From Bigelowiella natans CCMP2755 (lineage: Eukaryota; Cercozoa; Chlorarachniophyceae), in NCBI GenBank assembly GCA_000320545.1, contig ADNK01003027.1, forward strand, positions 1-64,000: a stretch of 64,000 nt of DNA, written 5' to 3'. The position numbers and the translations under genes were made by a program. Position 1 is the first letter of the stretch. Every line of letters starts with the position of its first letter. Shown one piece after another: positions 47,927-60,261 of the stretch. The notes under the pieces are model-generated. The model did no database searches and was not told the DNA's origin. It saw only the letters and a list, made by a program, of their open reading frames with translations.

Positions 47927-49386
47927 CAAAGGTTCTCTTGGTTGTTGGTGCGAGGGGAGTTGGTAAGAGCGAATATGCGAGCTTTGTGGCAGGCACACTG
48001 ACGCATCTGATTCCACGATTTGAGCCCGAATTTCAAGGTGTTCTTCATGTATTGGCATGGATAAATCTTGCAAGAATCACCAATCATCGCCCAGTCAATC
48101 AATTAATCAATTAATAATAATCAGTACGTTTCAAGTATTCTAGTGCTTTGGGCTCTATGTCTAAGTACACCGAAGCACTTCTAGGCAGGTACTGAGTAGT
48201 AAACTAGTATTTGTTTCTATAAATACTATCATCTACGAATTGATTGCGCGGGGTGTATTGTGGTAATTGGTGTATGAAGATGCTCCTAATACTACTTCTA
48301 CTACTGCTACTGCTACTAACCTTCTTTAACTTCACCTTTTTATACAATTTACTATCCACTACTATAGTAGTAGTAGTAGTAGTAGTAGTAGTAGATTTGA
48401 AGACCACAACAGGAATTCTAATTATTCCTCTTGTGATACTATAAGTAGTATGTTCATTGCTAATTACTATCCTAATGCGTCTTATTCTTTTACATCTGAT
48501 ATGATCCTCCTCCTCCTCCTCCTCCTCCTCCTCCTCTACTACCACTACTAATACTATTTCAAAAACAACAACAACTACTACTACCACTACTACTACCATT
48601 AGCGGTAGTAGAAATGCGGCGGATTGGAGGAAGGATGTAAAGCGGAAATTGAAAGAAGATCCCACCAGCATCATTAAAACTCTTCTACTCCCAACTCCTA
48701 CAGTTAATGTACCGGTAGTGGATAGAAGAAGAAGAAGAAGAAGAAGAAGAAGAAGAAGGAAAAGTAGTAAATCGGTATATTTTCATGAACTCATAACATG
48801 TGTTTCTCTAATTCTCAGATATCGCTCGAGACCGAAAGATATCAAGCACTGAGTTTTAAAAGAAGTAGTGAAATAGAAGAGAGGCGAGTTGTTGTAGTAA
48901 GTAGTAGTAGTAGCTAAGATCGTATTTACCATACAACACACGTATTAGACACATATCACCTACGAAATAGTCAAGAAATTGTTAACTCTAAGTTGTTGTA
49001 GCTACTATTGTACTACTACTTCTACTACGACCTTGTAATAGTGCAGAAATAGTACCAGCAGCATCAGCACAAAAGAAATTAATGTATATTCTACTGTTAC
49101 AACTCAGAGTTTCTCCGTAGAGCTGGAGTAATAGTTCTCGATGACGTTCCATCATCATGTAGTGCCACCACCACCACCAGCAGTAATAGTAGTAGCAGCA
49201 GCAGTACGGGTGGTGTCTCGGCTCTGGAAGAGATTATGGCCTCGCCTCTTTGGCCAAGAGAATCATCATCCTTCAGTAGTCAACATTATGTGTTGATAAT
49301 CACTACCCGGAGCCTTCCATTTCCTACAGAGAGACTACCAACCAATGTGGTCAGTGAGAGGGTGGTGATGATATTTTTATGAGAGA

Positions 49387-49432
<46 letters not shown>

Positions 49433-49555
49433 AACCGGAGGGAATATGAAAATATATAGCACGATGATACCTTGGATTACCCTTTACATACATGTGTATG
49501 ATCGTCATCATCACCTTCATCCTCATCATCATCATCATCATCATCATCATCTATG

Positions 49556-49595
<40 letters not shown>

Positions 49596-49994
49596 AATAT
49601 ATAAATATGTTCTCTGTTCCAGGTTGTCCAGAAGTTGGGCAGTTTCGACCCTATTACAACTTGCAGGTAGTAGTAGTAGTAGTAGTAGTAGCAGCAGTCA
49701 GTTGCGCTTCTCTCCTCTCTCTTTCTCCACTCTAAAATCGAATAATTTGGTAATTTCACTTTTCTGAGCTCCGCTTTGAAACACATTACCCGTAGGCTAG
49801 TAACCACCACCACCACCATCACCATCACCATCATTCTTTTGCTGCAGCCCCTTGTTTCTTCCTTGTGACACATACATACATAGATACATACACACACAGT
49901 GTGATGATGTCTTACATGGAGGATGAGATAGACACAATCTGTGGAGAAGGAGGAGGAGGAGGAGGAGGAGGAGGAGGAGGAGGGCAAGGCACTG
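46440..49994 (+). CDS. P-loop ATPase, STAND/NB-ARC-like (5' part)
   Basis: Exons 46440-46557, 46919-47002, 47107-47141, 47505-47543, 47615-47645, 47932-48037, 48125-48188, 48603-48714, 48819-48893, 49110-49349, 49623-49666 and 49900-49994 chain in phase. Walker A is VLLVVGARGVGKSEYASF (GxxGxGKS). Walker B is RAGVIVLDDVP. A sensor-like HYVLIITTRSLPF resembles the TTR motif of NB-ARC and other STAND NTPases, and is followed by ERLPTNVVVQKLGSFDP. A possible LASHTGG exon lies near 50320. The start exon is not identified. STAND proteins are signalling switches driven by nucleotide binding; that role here is inference. A different AAA+ class is possible. It may continue into the exons up to 60261. 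Confidence 0.6.
49385..49430. repeat. GA dinucleotide array
   Basis: GA repeat in the intron after the Walker B/sensor exon of the P-loop ATPase gene. Confidence 0.95.
49557..49592. repeat. TA dinucleotide array
   Basis: TA repeat in the same intron as the GA array at 49385, about 30 bp before the next exon. Confidence 0.9.
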
Positions 49995-51476
49995 GTAAGT
50001 GAGTGGGCTTGAGAACTATTACAGTAGTAAGTAGTAGTTGCAGATGACCTGGGGGAAATGGAGAAGAGGGAAGGAGATGATGTTCCCAACCAATCACCAC
50101 TCGTTATTCGCTGTCTTTTACTATTAGTTTCTTTTATTTCGTCGTATCGTCTACTTTTTCACTCGTTTGTACAATCTTTTCTTTGTATGTATCGTAGTCG
50201 TAGTCATCGCCATCATTATCATCATCGTCATTGTCATGGAAACCTTAACAATCAGGAGAGGGGGGAGAAGGAGCATCGTCGTTTTCACCACTTGATGAGA
50301 GACGAGATCAGATTATGTGCTCTCTAAAGCAGCTTGCCTCGCATACTGGAGGGGTAGTGCGTGAGAGAGAAAAAAATATTCGTCGTGATTAGTGATTCCC
50401 ATAATAGTGGTACTACTACTACTACTACTACTACTACAACTACTACCACTACTACTACTACTACTAGTACTAGTCCTATCTGGAGCAGGACTGCGTGAGA
50501 TACATATCCATACGAGTAGTTACAGTAGTATTGCTATTAGTGAATAGTAGTAGTAGTAGTAGTAGTAGAAGTAGTAATAGTAGCAAAAATAGAGAAGCAG
50601 AGGAGGAGGAGGAGGAGGAGGAGGAGGAGGAGGAGGAGAGAAATGGTGAGATGATGAAAATAATGTTACTTGCTTTCAGCTTCTATGATACAGGTAGATA
50701 GACAGATGATAAGAATGTAGATTACAATGGGAGAATGCACATAAATAATATAGCTAGTACTTTTACCAAGGAAAGAGTATCTAAGTTATAGAATTAAACA
50801 GGTAGGACTAGGAATAACGATGTTGTCACAATTCGCAATTTGGAGCGCGAAAATGGCAAAAGGTGGGTGAGTAGTAAGCAGTCGATAAGGAAGATATATA
50901 ATATTATGACAATAGTATGAGAACGTTAATGAAAGAAGAGAGACGATAGGAAAAAGAACAGAAGAGAGGGAGGGTAGAGCTCATTACTTTTGGGGGAAGA
51001 AAAGAGGATAGGAAGAGAGGCTTTGAAATAACTATCTCGTAATACAAACAACAGTGTTAGTTATATACATCGTTGTGCGCATAGAACATGTTAAACTGGA
51101 TTATTATTATTATCACTATTATTATTGCATTAATGGTAAATCTAGCTTCTTATCTCCTTTTCCATTGCTACTACTAACATTGAATACCGCTACTACCATT
51201 ATTACTTTCATTATTACTACCATCCAGTCAAAGGCACAACGCATTTTTGTACCCATCTCACTGAGGTGCTTTTCAGTAGAGTAGTAGTAGCAGCAACAGC
51301 AGCAGCAGGAGCAGCTGCAGCAATGGCAGTAGTCACATATGCTATAATATCTTTATAGTGAAATGCATGCTCTTGGTTTGGTCACTGTCGCATGATGATA
51401 ATGATCATGATGATACACAATTAGTCTTCCTTCTTTCATTTTTAATGATTCTTTTGTCATTGAAATTCTCCTACAA

Positions 51477-51543
<67 letters not shown>

Positions 51544-51736
51544 ACTGGTGAACCTACATCGATGCGGGAGATTTGCTTCCTATCAGAACTGTCTAAAAAG
51601 AGAACTAGAGAAATTTGATGCACCCTCCTCTACAATTTGGACATCCTTCTCCTTTGTTCCCTTCTTAGTAGTTTCTTTGTAGCTGACAACATCAATGATG
51701 ATGACGCTAATACCCTACAACTACAACAACAACAAT

Positions 51737-51771
<35 letters not shown>

Positions 51772-52477
51772 AATGTTGCAAGATTGCTAAGTCCCTTAAG
51801 ATGGAGAAAATGCTCACAGAAGAAGAGAAGGTGAAGTGTAAATCATTGAGACTACTTTCCTCCTGTGTAGGAGCAGGATCAGCAGCAGCAGAAAAAGAAG
51901 AAGATATATTATTACTACAAAAAGACGCCAAGGGAATCATCATCATCCTGCTCTTCATTTTCCTCCTCATCCACCTCCTTTTGATTACCGCAATTCAATC
52001 AAATTTTTATCATTTTCATTCCTGTTAATAATTGCTACTTAGATTCTATCTCAATGCGATCTAGACTCTTTCAATCCACCTTTCCATGTATCTCCTCGGT
52101 AGTAGTAGTAGTAGTAGTAGAAGAAGAAGAAGAAGAAGAAGAAGAAGTGGTAGTAGTAAGTAACAGTAGTGCTGATTGTGTCAGTAAAATTCATAAAATC
52201 AAATGAGAAATATTTCACGTGATCATCATGAATAATAGAAATAGAGACTTCATGAAATCAACAAAAAGAGCTACGACAGAATAGTGAATTCCTCATTTTA
52301 TTTCGCATAGCAGCAGCGAGTAGTATTTGTATTAGTAAGTAAGTAACAAAAGATACTCGTACCACGACTTCCATCACTACCTTCTTTCTCTGGCAGATGC
52401 ATCATTGACCATACACAACTACGAGAAGCTGCTGCTGATTCAAAACATGGTCGCGTGCCTTCTGTAGCTGGAATACC

Positions 52478-52509
<32 letters not shown>

Positions 52510-52914
52510 ATAGTAGAAATAATGGGCAGAACAAACAAACAATTGTTATTTGACTTACTTCTACTCTTACCATTATTCATCATTTTGTCGTCGTTGTCAT
52601 TAAATATATTATAGTCTTTCTGCATTGTAATCCAATTTTTTGATATTTGAACTCATCACTGTACCTCTCTTCCAATTTCAGGAGGAGGAGGAGGAGAAGG
52701 AGGAGAAGGAGGAATTGGAAGGAAAAAGCGGGTGGGAGAGTTGGCGGTCCTGTCGCTATCGAATACACCTCGGCTATCTCGGTAGTAGTAGTAGTAGTAG
52801 TAGTAGTAATTGGTGGTGGTGGTGGTGGTGGTGGTTACCCTCATATTGTTTAAAATTGATGATGATAAGGATGGTAATGAGGGGAGCAATGGCTACTGAT
52901 GTATAATATCCCAG
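49995..52914. other. Intron-rich stretch with scattered candidate exons
   Basis: Dominated by CTA/TAG, GAG and CA/TA arrays (CA/TA at 51479-51541). Short protein-like stretches flanked by splice-like ends occur at about 51236-51273 (SKAQRIFVPISL), 52396-52480 (CIIDHTQLREAAADSKHG) and 52735-52780 (KRVGELAVLSLSNTPRLS). I could not chain these in phase with certainty. They probably belong to the P-loop ATPase gene or the gene that follows. Confidence 0.4.
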
Positions 52915-53627
52915 ATGCTTTGGATACGTATTCGCACGACTACCAAGAATAGCACGTGGGGTCTTTAGGTACACTACATTGATACTACATACAATCATCC
53001 TTGTTGCCATCATTTTCATTATCCACCACCATACCAACCACATCCAGCGGCTAATGCTTATGATCATAATCATCATTATGCCATTGTTTAGAGGATTATT
53101 TGTTTTTGGAGGACCTTTCTCTGCATCCATGGTGTGCGAGCTTCTACAAACAGTACGTTTGCTTACCATTATTGGACGATAATTTTGTTTTATCATCATC
53201 ATCATCATAATCATATCATGGTTCTCATCATTATCATGTAAACTATACCAATCTAATAACTCGATGAACTACTTGTGTGAAGTCAAATGCTTCCCCGCAC
53301 CCCTCCTTAACATAATTAATAGAATGATAAAAGGGCAGTCGAAGAAGCATTGAGTATCCTGTGTACATGCGATTTTATCTCTGAAGATACAAGAAAAATA
53401 GTAGTAGCAGCAGATCCAGCTTTCCGCGACAATTTAGATGATGAACGTTATAAAGAGAAAGATAAGAAGGATAATGAGACGTCAAAGATGGCTGCTGTAT
53501 CGAAAGGGCATCATCATCATGTGGCAGCATCATCCATAATGTCTGCTAAGCGAGAATCATTATGGTCTATATTCGCTCGTGACGATCAAGATCGACGAGC
53601 GCAAACTTTGATTCAAAAAAGGTAGTA

Positions 53628-53667
<40 letters not shown>

Positions 53668-56505
53668 TGAGTATGTACGTCGTGCGCGTGCGTGTATGTA
53701 TCTAAGTATAGTATCGACGAGATCCAAACGCATGTACAGTCATTGTTCGGCATTTTATCTCTTCAATTACCTATAATTTATCTTTTTCACTTATTTTAAA
53801 ATACGTGTATCGAGGGTATTTTAGAAAGAATAGTAGCTGCAGCTATAGAAATGTGAAGGACAACTAACCAACCAAATACCTGTTTTTCCATGTAGTATGA
53901 ATAAAAACAATTTCATCGATTTTGCTGATTTTTACATATATCCTGTTCTCCCCTCTCTATTTGTTTTCCCGTCAAGATTTATCTTTAAAGATAAGCATAT
54001 TGAGAGAGAAGGAGGAGAGGAAGGAGCTTGTCCTCTAAATAGTGATTCTAAAATGATTTTTGGTTGCCATCAGTACCAAATGTCGACGCTACCTGATGAA
54101 TGCTTCTCAATGGAAGTTCTGTTATCTTCTTAACAGGTAGCAATCCATCAATATTGTTTTCTTGTGTCTTCTTGTATAAGTATTATTATTGTTTGTGCTC
54201 TTCTTTTCTGGGACCTTAAAGAGTGAGAAAAAGGCCTTCATCATCTCGTCTACAAGGCGGAAAGATATCATCATCATATGGTATTTGTGTCCGGCAACGA
54301 TGATGATCACGACGACGATAATGATGATGTTGATAATTTTAATAATGATGATGACGATGCGAGCCAAAATCAATCTCGTCTTCTGTTATGCAGAAAGTAG
54401 TGAGGCAGCTCATAAACAACGACTTTGGCTGCGTGATCTCTCTAGGTGATAGGTTTATGCCTGATAGCTCTCTGTCTATACCAATGGTGCTCGCATCGTT
54501 AATACTGTCAGCTTCGATTTGTAAAAAATGACCATTAGACATGCATCATTTCGCAAATCAAGGATCTTTACAATTTATGTGCATAATTCTGTTCAGATTA
54601 TTGCACACCAACTTTTTCACATGTACTTACTCTCTCTCTCTCTCTTCTCCCCTTCCTCTAATATGCAACAATCATGGATGATCATGGCAATTTACTAGAA
54701 ACTACATTCGATTGTGTCATCGGTTTTGGAGGAATCTTTGTGTTGCCTATCTTGGAGCACACGAACCCGAAAATACTACCGCACACATCGATTTGGTATC
54801 AGCTTTTGATGTCAATACAACACACATATACGCACATATACGATAACATATACCGAGCAGGTTCCTCCACTAGGTGCACTAAATGGCGAGACTGTGAATA
54901 TCGCCCACAAAGAAGTGCTCTTTATAGCACAACTACATCAGGTGCTAATGAATAATGGAATTATAGCCCACCTCGCCCATCTCTACTCTGTAGCACCACC
55001 TCGCCCATCTCTACTCTGTAGCAGCTCAAAAAGAAACAATATAAAGTCGCATTACTATTTTCTACTACAGCTACTACTATTACTCTTGTACAGTGTTGCC
55101 TCCACCATTAATGTATTTATCTATCATCAACACATTCAGGCAAGTATACCGTGTGCCGTAGGACTAGCCCTGACAATTCGAAGTGACGCAGTCTCTTGGT
55201 TTCATGTAATATTAATTAATAACTAATGTAGTAGAAGCAACAAGAGCTACCATTATGAGTGAATATTATATTCCTTTATCGAATTTTCAACACTCTAATT
55301 TATTTACTCAATTAACGATCTTTATCTTTTGTTTTTCGTAGGGACCAGGACTCTCTTTACTTGGATTTGTGGCGAAGAATCAAGAGTAATTCATATTGTT
55401 TTGTAACAAAGAAGAAGAAGGAAACACACACTAGTACGATAGTCACACATGTTCTGAGATTTTGTATATGAAGTCGTTCTGTTGAAAAACCATGATGAAA
55501 ATAAATGCTTCGTTGTTATCATTATTGTCGTCGTTAGAGTGCAAATTCTCCGTCAGCAGCGCCTGGAGCGACATTTGAGAAAGAAGACGCAGCAGCGTGG
55601 GAAGGAGGGCATTAGAACTCATGAAAATGAAGTTGGTGATGACGATGATGATTTAAATGATGCTGCTTCTGATGATAATAGCAGTAGTAGCAGCAGGAGC
55701 AGCAATGCTGAGAACGACGATGAGGACATTTTGATATTCGGCGATGCAAGATTAGGATTGTTATGTCCCGAAAACCTTCATCGGTGGGTTAGGAGATATT
55801 CTGCATCACTATTACTAATTGATGCAAGGACAGAAATGCATTTTGTGGGATGATGATAAAAGAACAATTTAGAATAGATCGTGTGGATTCTATCCTCGAT
55901 ACTTTCGCATCCCCCTCCCCCTTATGATATGTGTGTTACCGTTTTGTTTTCTTTTATTTCTACAGATTGATCTACTCGTCTAAGATTCTCAGGGTGATTA
56001 TTTCTCAATGCATACTCCTACGCTGTAAATTCTATTATGGTGTTGGTGATAATCATCATCTCTGTGTGCGTACGAGCGTGCATGCATGCTTCTGCTATAA
56101 TTCTATAAAAATGCGAAATATTTACTGTTTGTTCTTTTGGCGAACTTGAGATGGAAATCTCGGATTAGAGAGTGTAATATTCAACAATCTTGATTGTTCA
56201 AGAGAGAGCAGGGACAAAAATAAAACAAAGTTAGATAGCAGCGACATCAATAAAATTATTCACGATATATTCACGATATATATATCGTCAAATCCTTCGT
56301 TTGTCAAGGCATTCTACAGTGCTTATGTGCGATTAAACACGATGAGTAGCTCCTCGACGTGAGACAATAATATGAAAAAAAAAATCTGCCTTTCTTATTG
56401 ATGTTATTCTTGCGTTACATACTAGCTTTGCTCTTAAATCTTCGAATTTAACTAAAACTATTCTCTATTTTTCTATTTTCATCTCTTGGTTCCCTTTCCT
56501 CTCTT

Positions 56506-56548
<43 letters not shown>

Positions 56549-57243
56549 ATTCGGAACTTTATTTCTTCCGTCACTCCTGGAGGCAATTTCAATTTAAATA
56601 CACTATTTCTGTGATTACAGAGGAGCGTTACCATTATCTTCATTTGCTCCAAGATCTGCTGCGAATAAAATAGATTGGAAGGGAAAGTCTACAGAATGGA
56701 AATTCCTGGGTACAATATAATAAAAAATGGGACATATGATAAATAATGGGATTTCTCAGTATACTCCCTCATAATAATTTTACATTGTACCCTCGTCCAT
56801 ACATCATGCAGCTACACCATGGATAAAGCATTCCATCGATTCATATTTCTCAGACAAAAGAGAAAGGGCTGTTGTTGTTTATGCAGCAAGGAGAGCAAGG
56901 GGGTACATATCTATTTTTTTATTTACATCATGACAGTGTGCTGCTGTTACTGATGATGATAATAAAAATGATAACTTTGTGAGTAATATATTGATGAGAT
57001 ATGGTACTGTGTATTGTGGCGTTGTTCTCATTTTATGCTGCCTTGCTTCTGTATTTTGTGTTGATAAATAATATCATGATAGATGGCTTGGAATAGCGTC
57101 AGCCTATGAAGAGACGGAACAATATCAGCAAGGTACTCGTGTATGTGTAAAAGTATACCTGCATATACTGATATTCATTAAGAAAAATTTACATATACAA
57201 ATATATAAAAGTATATGTGTGTAAAAAATACATAATTGAATGT

Positions 57244-57287
<44 letters not shown>

Positions 57288-57405
57288 ATATGTGTCTCCA
57301 TATGTGTGCATCTATTTTATAAATATTCTATTCATGTGCATGTACACATGGATGTGGTTGTGTGTGTATGTATGTTTATGTATGTGTATGTATATATTAC
57401 CTGAA

Positions 57406-57464
<59 letters not shown>

Positions 57465-57482
57465 TTATGTGTGTGTGTGTGC

Positions 57483-57525
<43 letters not shown>

Positions 57526-58237
57526 CATTCGAAATATGCCTTTTCTAGGGTGTTCATGATGTGATGATACGTGACAATCAAAGAAACAGTTGTGCCAACA
57601 GAGTAAACTTCTTGGATGTATATTTGAAATCAGGATTTGAGAGCTTTTCTGCAGCCTTTGGAAATCTGAAGATTAATCTAGAGTCAGTAAAAGCTCGGCC
57701 ATCAACTTTATCAATATGATTTGATATCTGTATTAGATGCATTGAAATTTGAGTTATTTTTCTACTAAGAAGTTAAAATTCTTCTTCTGTTCTTAACCTA
57801 AATTATGTCTCTCCACTGGTTAGCTTGGCTGCAGTTCCAAAACAAAATGCGTACATGGATTATGCGGCATGGCATCTAAAGTATGATGAACACCGAATTT
57901 TTTTTGCTTTACATATTTAATAGTAATTTCTAGGATTTATATTAAATTTTCCAGCGTATGTGGATATAGTATTTTTTGGGGCACTATCTTGATGCTAACT
58001 CGTTAGTTAATGCTTGATTCTATTCAAACAAGTGTAAAAAATTTTTATATCATACATTTTTACAAGTCAGCAATAACCATAACCTTAATTTGATTAATAG
58101 TTGATTTACACGATAGGACCTAGAATCTAACTTAGAATTAATTTTATTGCTGTCAGATGTATAGTTGGATTATGTAAATCGGCGGCACGTACGAAAGGAA
58201 TACATCTTTCTATTAAGTTCGTTTATGTGTGTGTGTG

Positions 58238-58282
<45 letters not shown>

Positions 58283-59466
58283 ATGTCGATCATATAATAT
58301 ACGCGTCAACAATATCTCTGGGAGGGCATTGGAATTTAGTATCTGTTAGATAGAGTATATAACAATATTCAAAAAGTTATCAGCATCGATTGTGATGATT
58401 AACAATGACACGATATACCAGATATCTTGAAAAGGCTGTTAAACTGATTGCTCCACTTGCAAGGTGCTCTTGTTGAGCATTTACTCACTATATTCGTGAT
58501 TTCAAAAGAAAAGAGACTCCGAATATCGAAACATTACAAAAATTACAATAATAATATTTCTGTAATGTATCTTTTGGAAACATCAAATTCCATTGCAACG
58601 ATACTAATAATAAAATCGTTTCTTTTATATTTGTCGTCATCGAGGTAGCTCTTTGTCGTCACTACGAATCAACATAATTATCTTTGCAATTTTGGGTTGG
58701 TGTTTTCTTTTCCTGTTCTGATGCACAGGGCTAACCCAATAGCTACGAATAAATTTTCGCTTCTCCCTTCGTCCAGAATACTCACCAATCAAAATCGAAG
58801 AAAGGAGAGGTAGAAGATAATACAGTAAACAATAATGGTAGGATTTGACACAAAGGGCGATGATATCTGAAATCTTTCTGATTAAAGACAGGAAAGATCT
58901 CTCTCACTTTGGATCGGCTTAGCAAGACTAAAGACATTATCGATCGAGCTTCACACTAAGGTTTGATTTTATTGAAGATTAAAAGAAATTTAATGATGAT
59001 GAGATCATGATGGCATAGATGGGAGCATTTCAAAACGCGATTGATGACCGGGAGGAGGTACGTAACATGAAGTAATAGTGATGCTTATATGTATTTATGG
59101 AATGTGTTATATGATAACGGTGCAAGATTAAGAAATATATTTATGATGAGCAATGAGTTATGAGGTAAAAACGGAGCTTCTCATCCATAATTATATCTCA
59201 TCGCAAAGTGATATAATTTTTAGTATGATCACAGATGCACATTATTATCAGTTCTCATTGAAATTAGAATAGTCAAATATCTTCCGCTATGCTATGCACA
59301 CGTGTGTTTTCTTTTTTTATATTTGGTGCTCACGAATGTATCTAGGTGGGGAAAATATGCAGATTAATAGGAAATTCTGTCTCCACGAGGTTTCATAGCC
59401 ACCAAGTGCAAAATTATACAGAAAATTATATTTTACTGACTTTTCTACTTTATTCTGTCCTCCCTT

Positions 59467-59561
<95 letters not shown>

Positions 59562-60261
59562 AATAATAAAGAGAGATATATATATATATGTGTGTGTGTG
59601 TATGTGTGTGTGTTTTTCTTTTTTTTTTCAGTATTCTCTGTGAGGCAGAGCTTTCTATCGGCGATACATATCTTCGGCTAGGCATGTGGTAATTTACTAA
59701 CGAGCTGACTCTATCTGTACACAATCACAATTATTTTAACATGTCATCCTCTTTCGAAAACAAACACCAAATATTCCATTTTCTAGGGAAGACGCTCGTT
59801 TAGCTTTCAGCGTTGTCTACAACAACAGGTGTCTTCTTCTTTGCCCTCTTTGTTACAATTTTTGTTTCATAAGACGAGGGAAAATCGATAAAAGCTTTGA
59901 AAAGATTATCGGAGTGACTTCATTTTTTAATTCTCCCCACATTTCAAAAGTCGGTTTTGTTACAAGCAAGAAAGAATGTCATATTACGACTACTTCCATT
60001 ACTAATTTTCCGTGCAGCTTTCGAGCGGCAATCGGAGATCGACCTTTAAGTATCACCAACCGATGGAGAGCAAGAGCACTCTCTGGAAGAGCAGACGCGA
60101 ACATGAAAAGTGGTGCCTTCTACGAACAAAATCGAGATGTACAGGTATGATCCACCATAAATGTGTTAAATACGAAGCTCGTCGAATCCTGTTCTTTGCT
60201 CATAGGAGCTAAAAGTATTGCTGACTCAGTCGGATGAGCCATTGTTGCGTCAGGTTTTTTA
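52915..60261 (+). CDS. Intron-rich gene 3' part ending in a TPR-like region
   Basis: Candidate exons include 52917-52970 (CFGYVFARLPRIARGVF), 53343-53625 (EEALSILCTCDFISEDTRKI), about 54850-54941 (ETVNIAHKEVLFIAQLHQ), 55139-55200 (SIPCAVGLALTIRSDAVSW), 55532-55783 (QILRQQRLERHLRKKTQQRG), and three exons at about 56621-57133 that chain in phase (IDWKGKSTEWKFL; PWIKHSIDSYFSDKRERA; WLGIASAYEETEQYQQ). The last exons, from about 59020 to the TAA at 60261, also chain and contain CEAELSIGDTYLRLGMWEDA, a TPR-like helix pair, and QELKVLLTQSDEPLLRQ. No domain beyond the TPR-like part is recognised. It may be the C-terminal part of the P-loop ATPase gene or a separate gene; the start is unknown. Confidence 0.45.
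56513..56543. repeat. TC dinucleotide array
   Basis: TC repeat about 75 bp upstream of the exon at about 56621. A similar array lies at 53631-53662. Confidence 0.9.
57240..57522. repeat. Compound GT/TA repeat cluster
   Basis: GT array 57240-57284, variant GTAT repeats, TA array about 57409-57461 and GT array about 57469-57521, all in one intron. Another GT array lies at 58225-58282. Confidence 0.95.
59471..59610. repeat. Long TA array with GT tail
   Basis: About 88 bp of TA (59471-59558), a short unique spacer, then TA and GT repeats to 59610. It lies in the intron before the CEAELSIGD exon. Confidence 0.95.

Noticed and set aside
47932-48037. NOL9/Grc3/Clp1 polynucleotide kinase
   Set aside because: Only the Walker A strand fits. 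The following Walker B (VIVLDD) and TTR motif fit STAND-type NTPases better.
52915-53625. Helicase-associated (DEAH-type) domain
   Set aside because: The order of short helices looked vaguely similar, but there are no helicase motifs nearby and the exons could not be chained with certainty.
59471-59558. TA array as a centromere or telomere signal
   Set aside because: It is one of many TA arrays inside introns and lies within a transcribed region.
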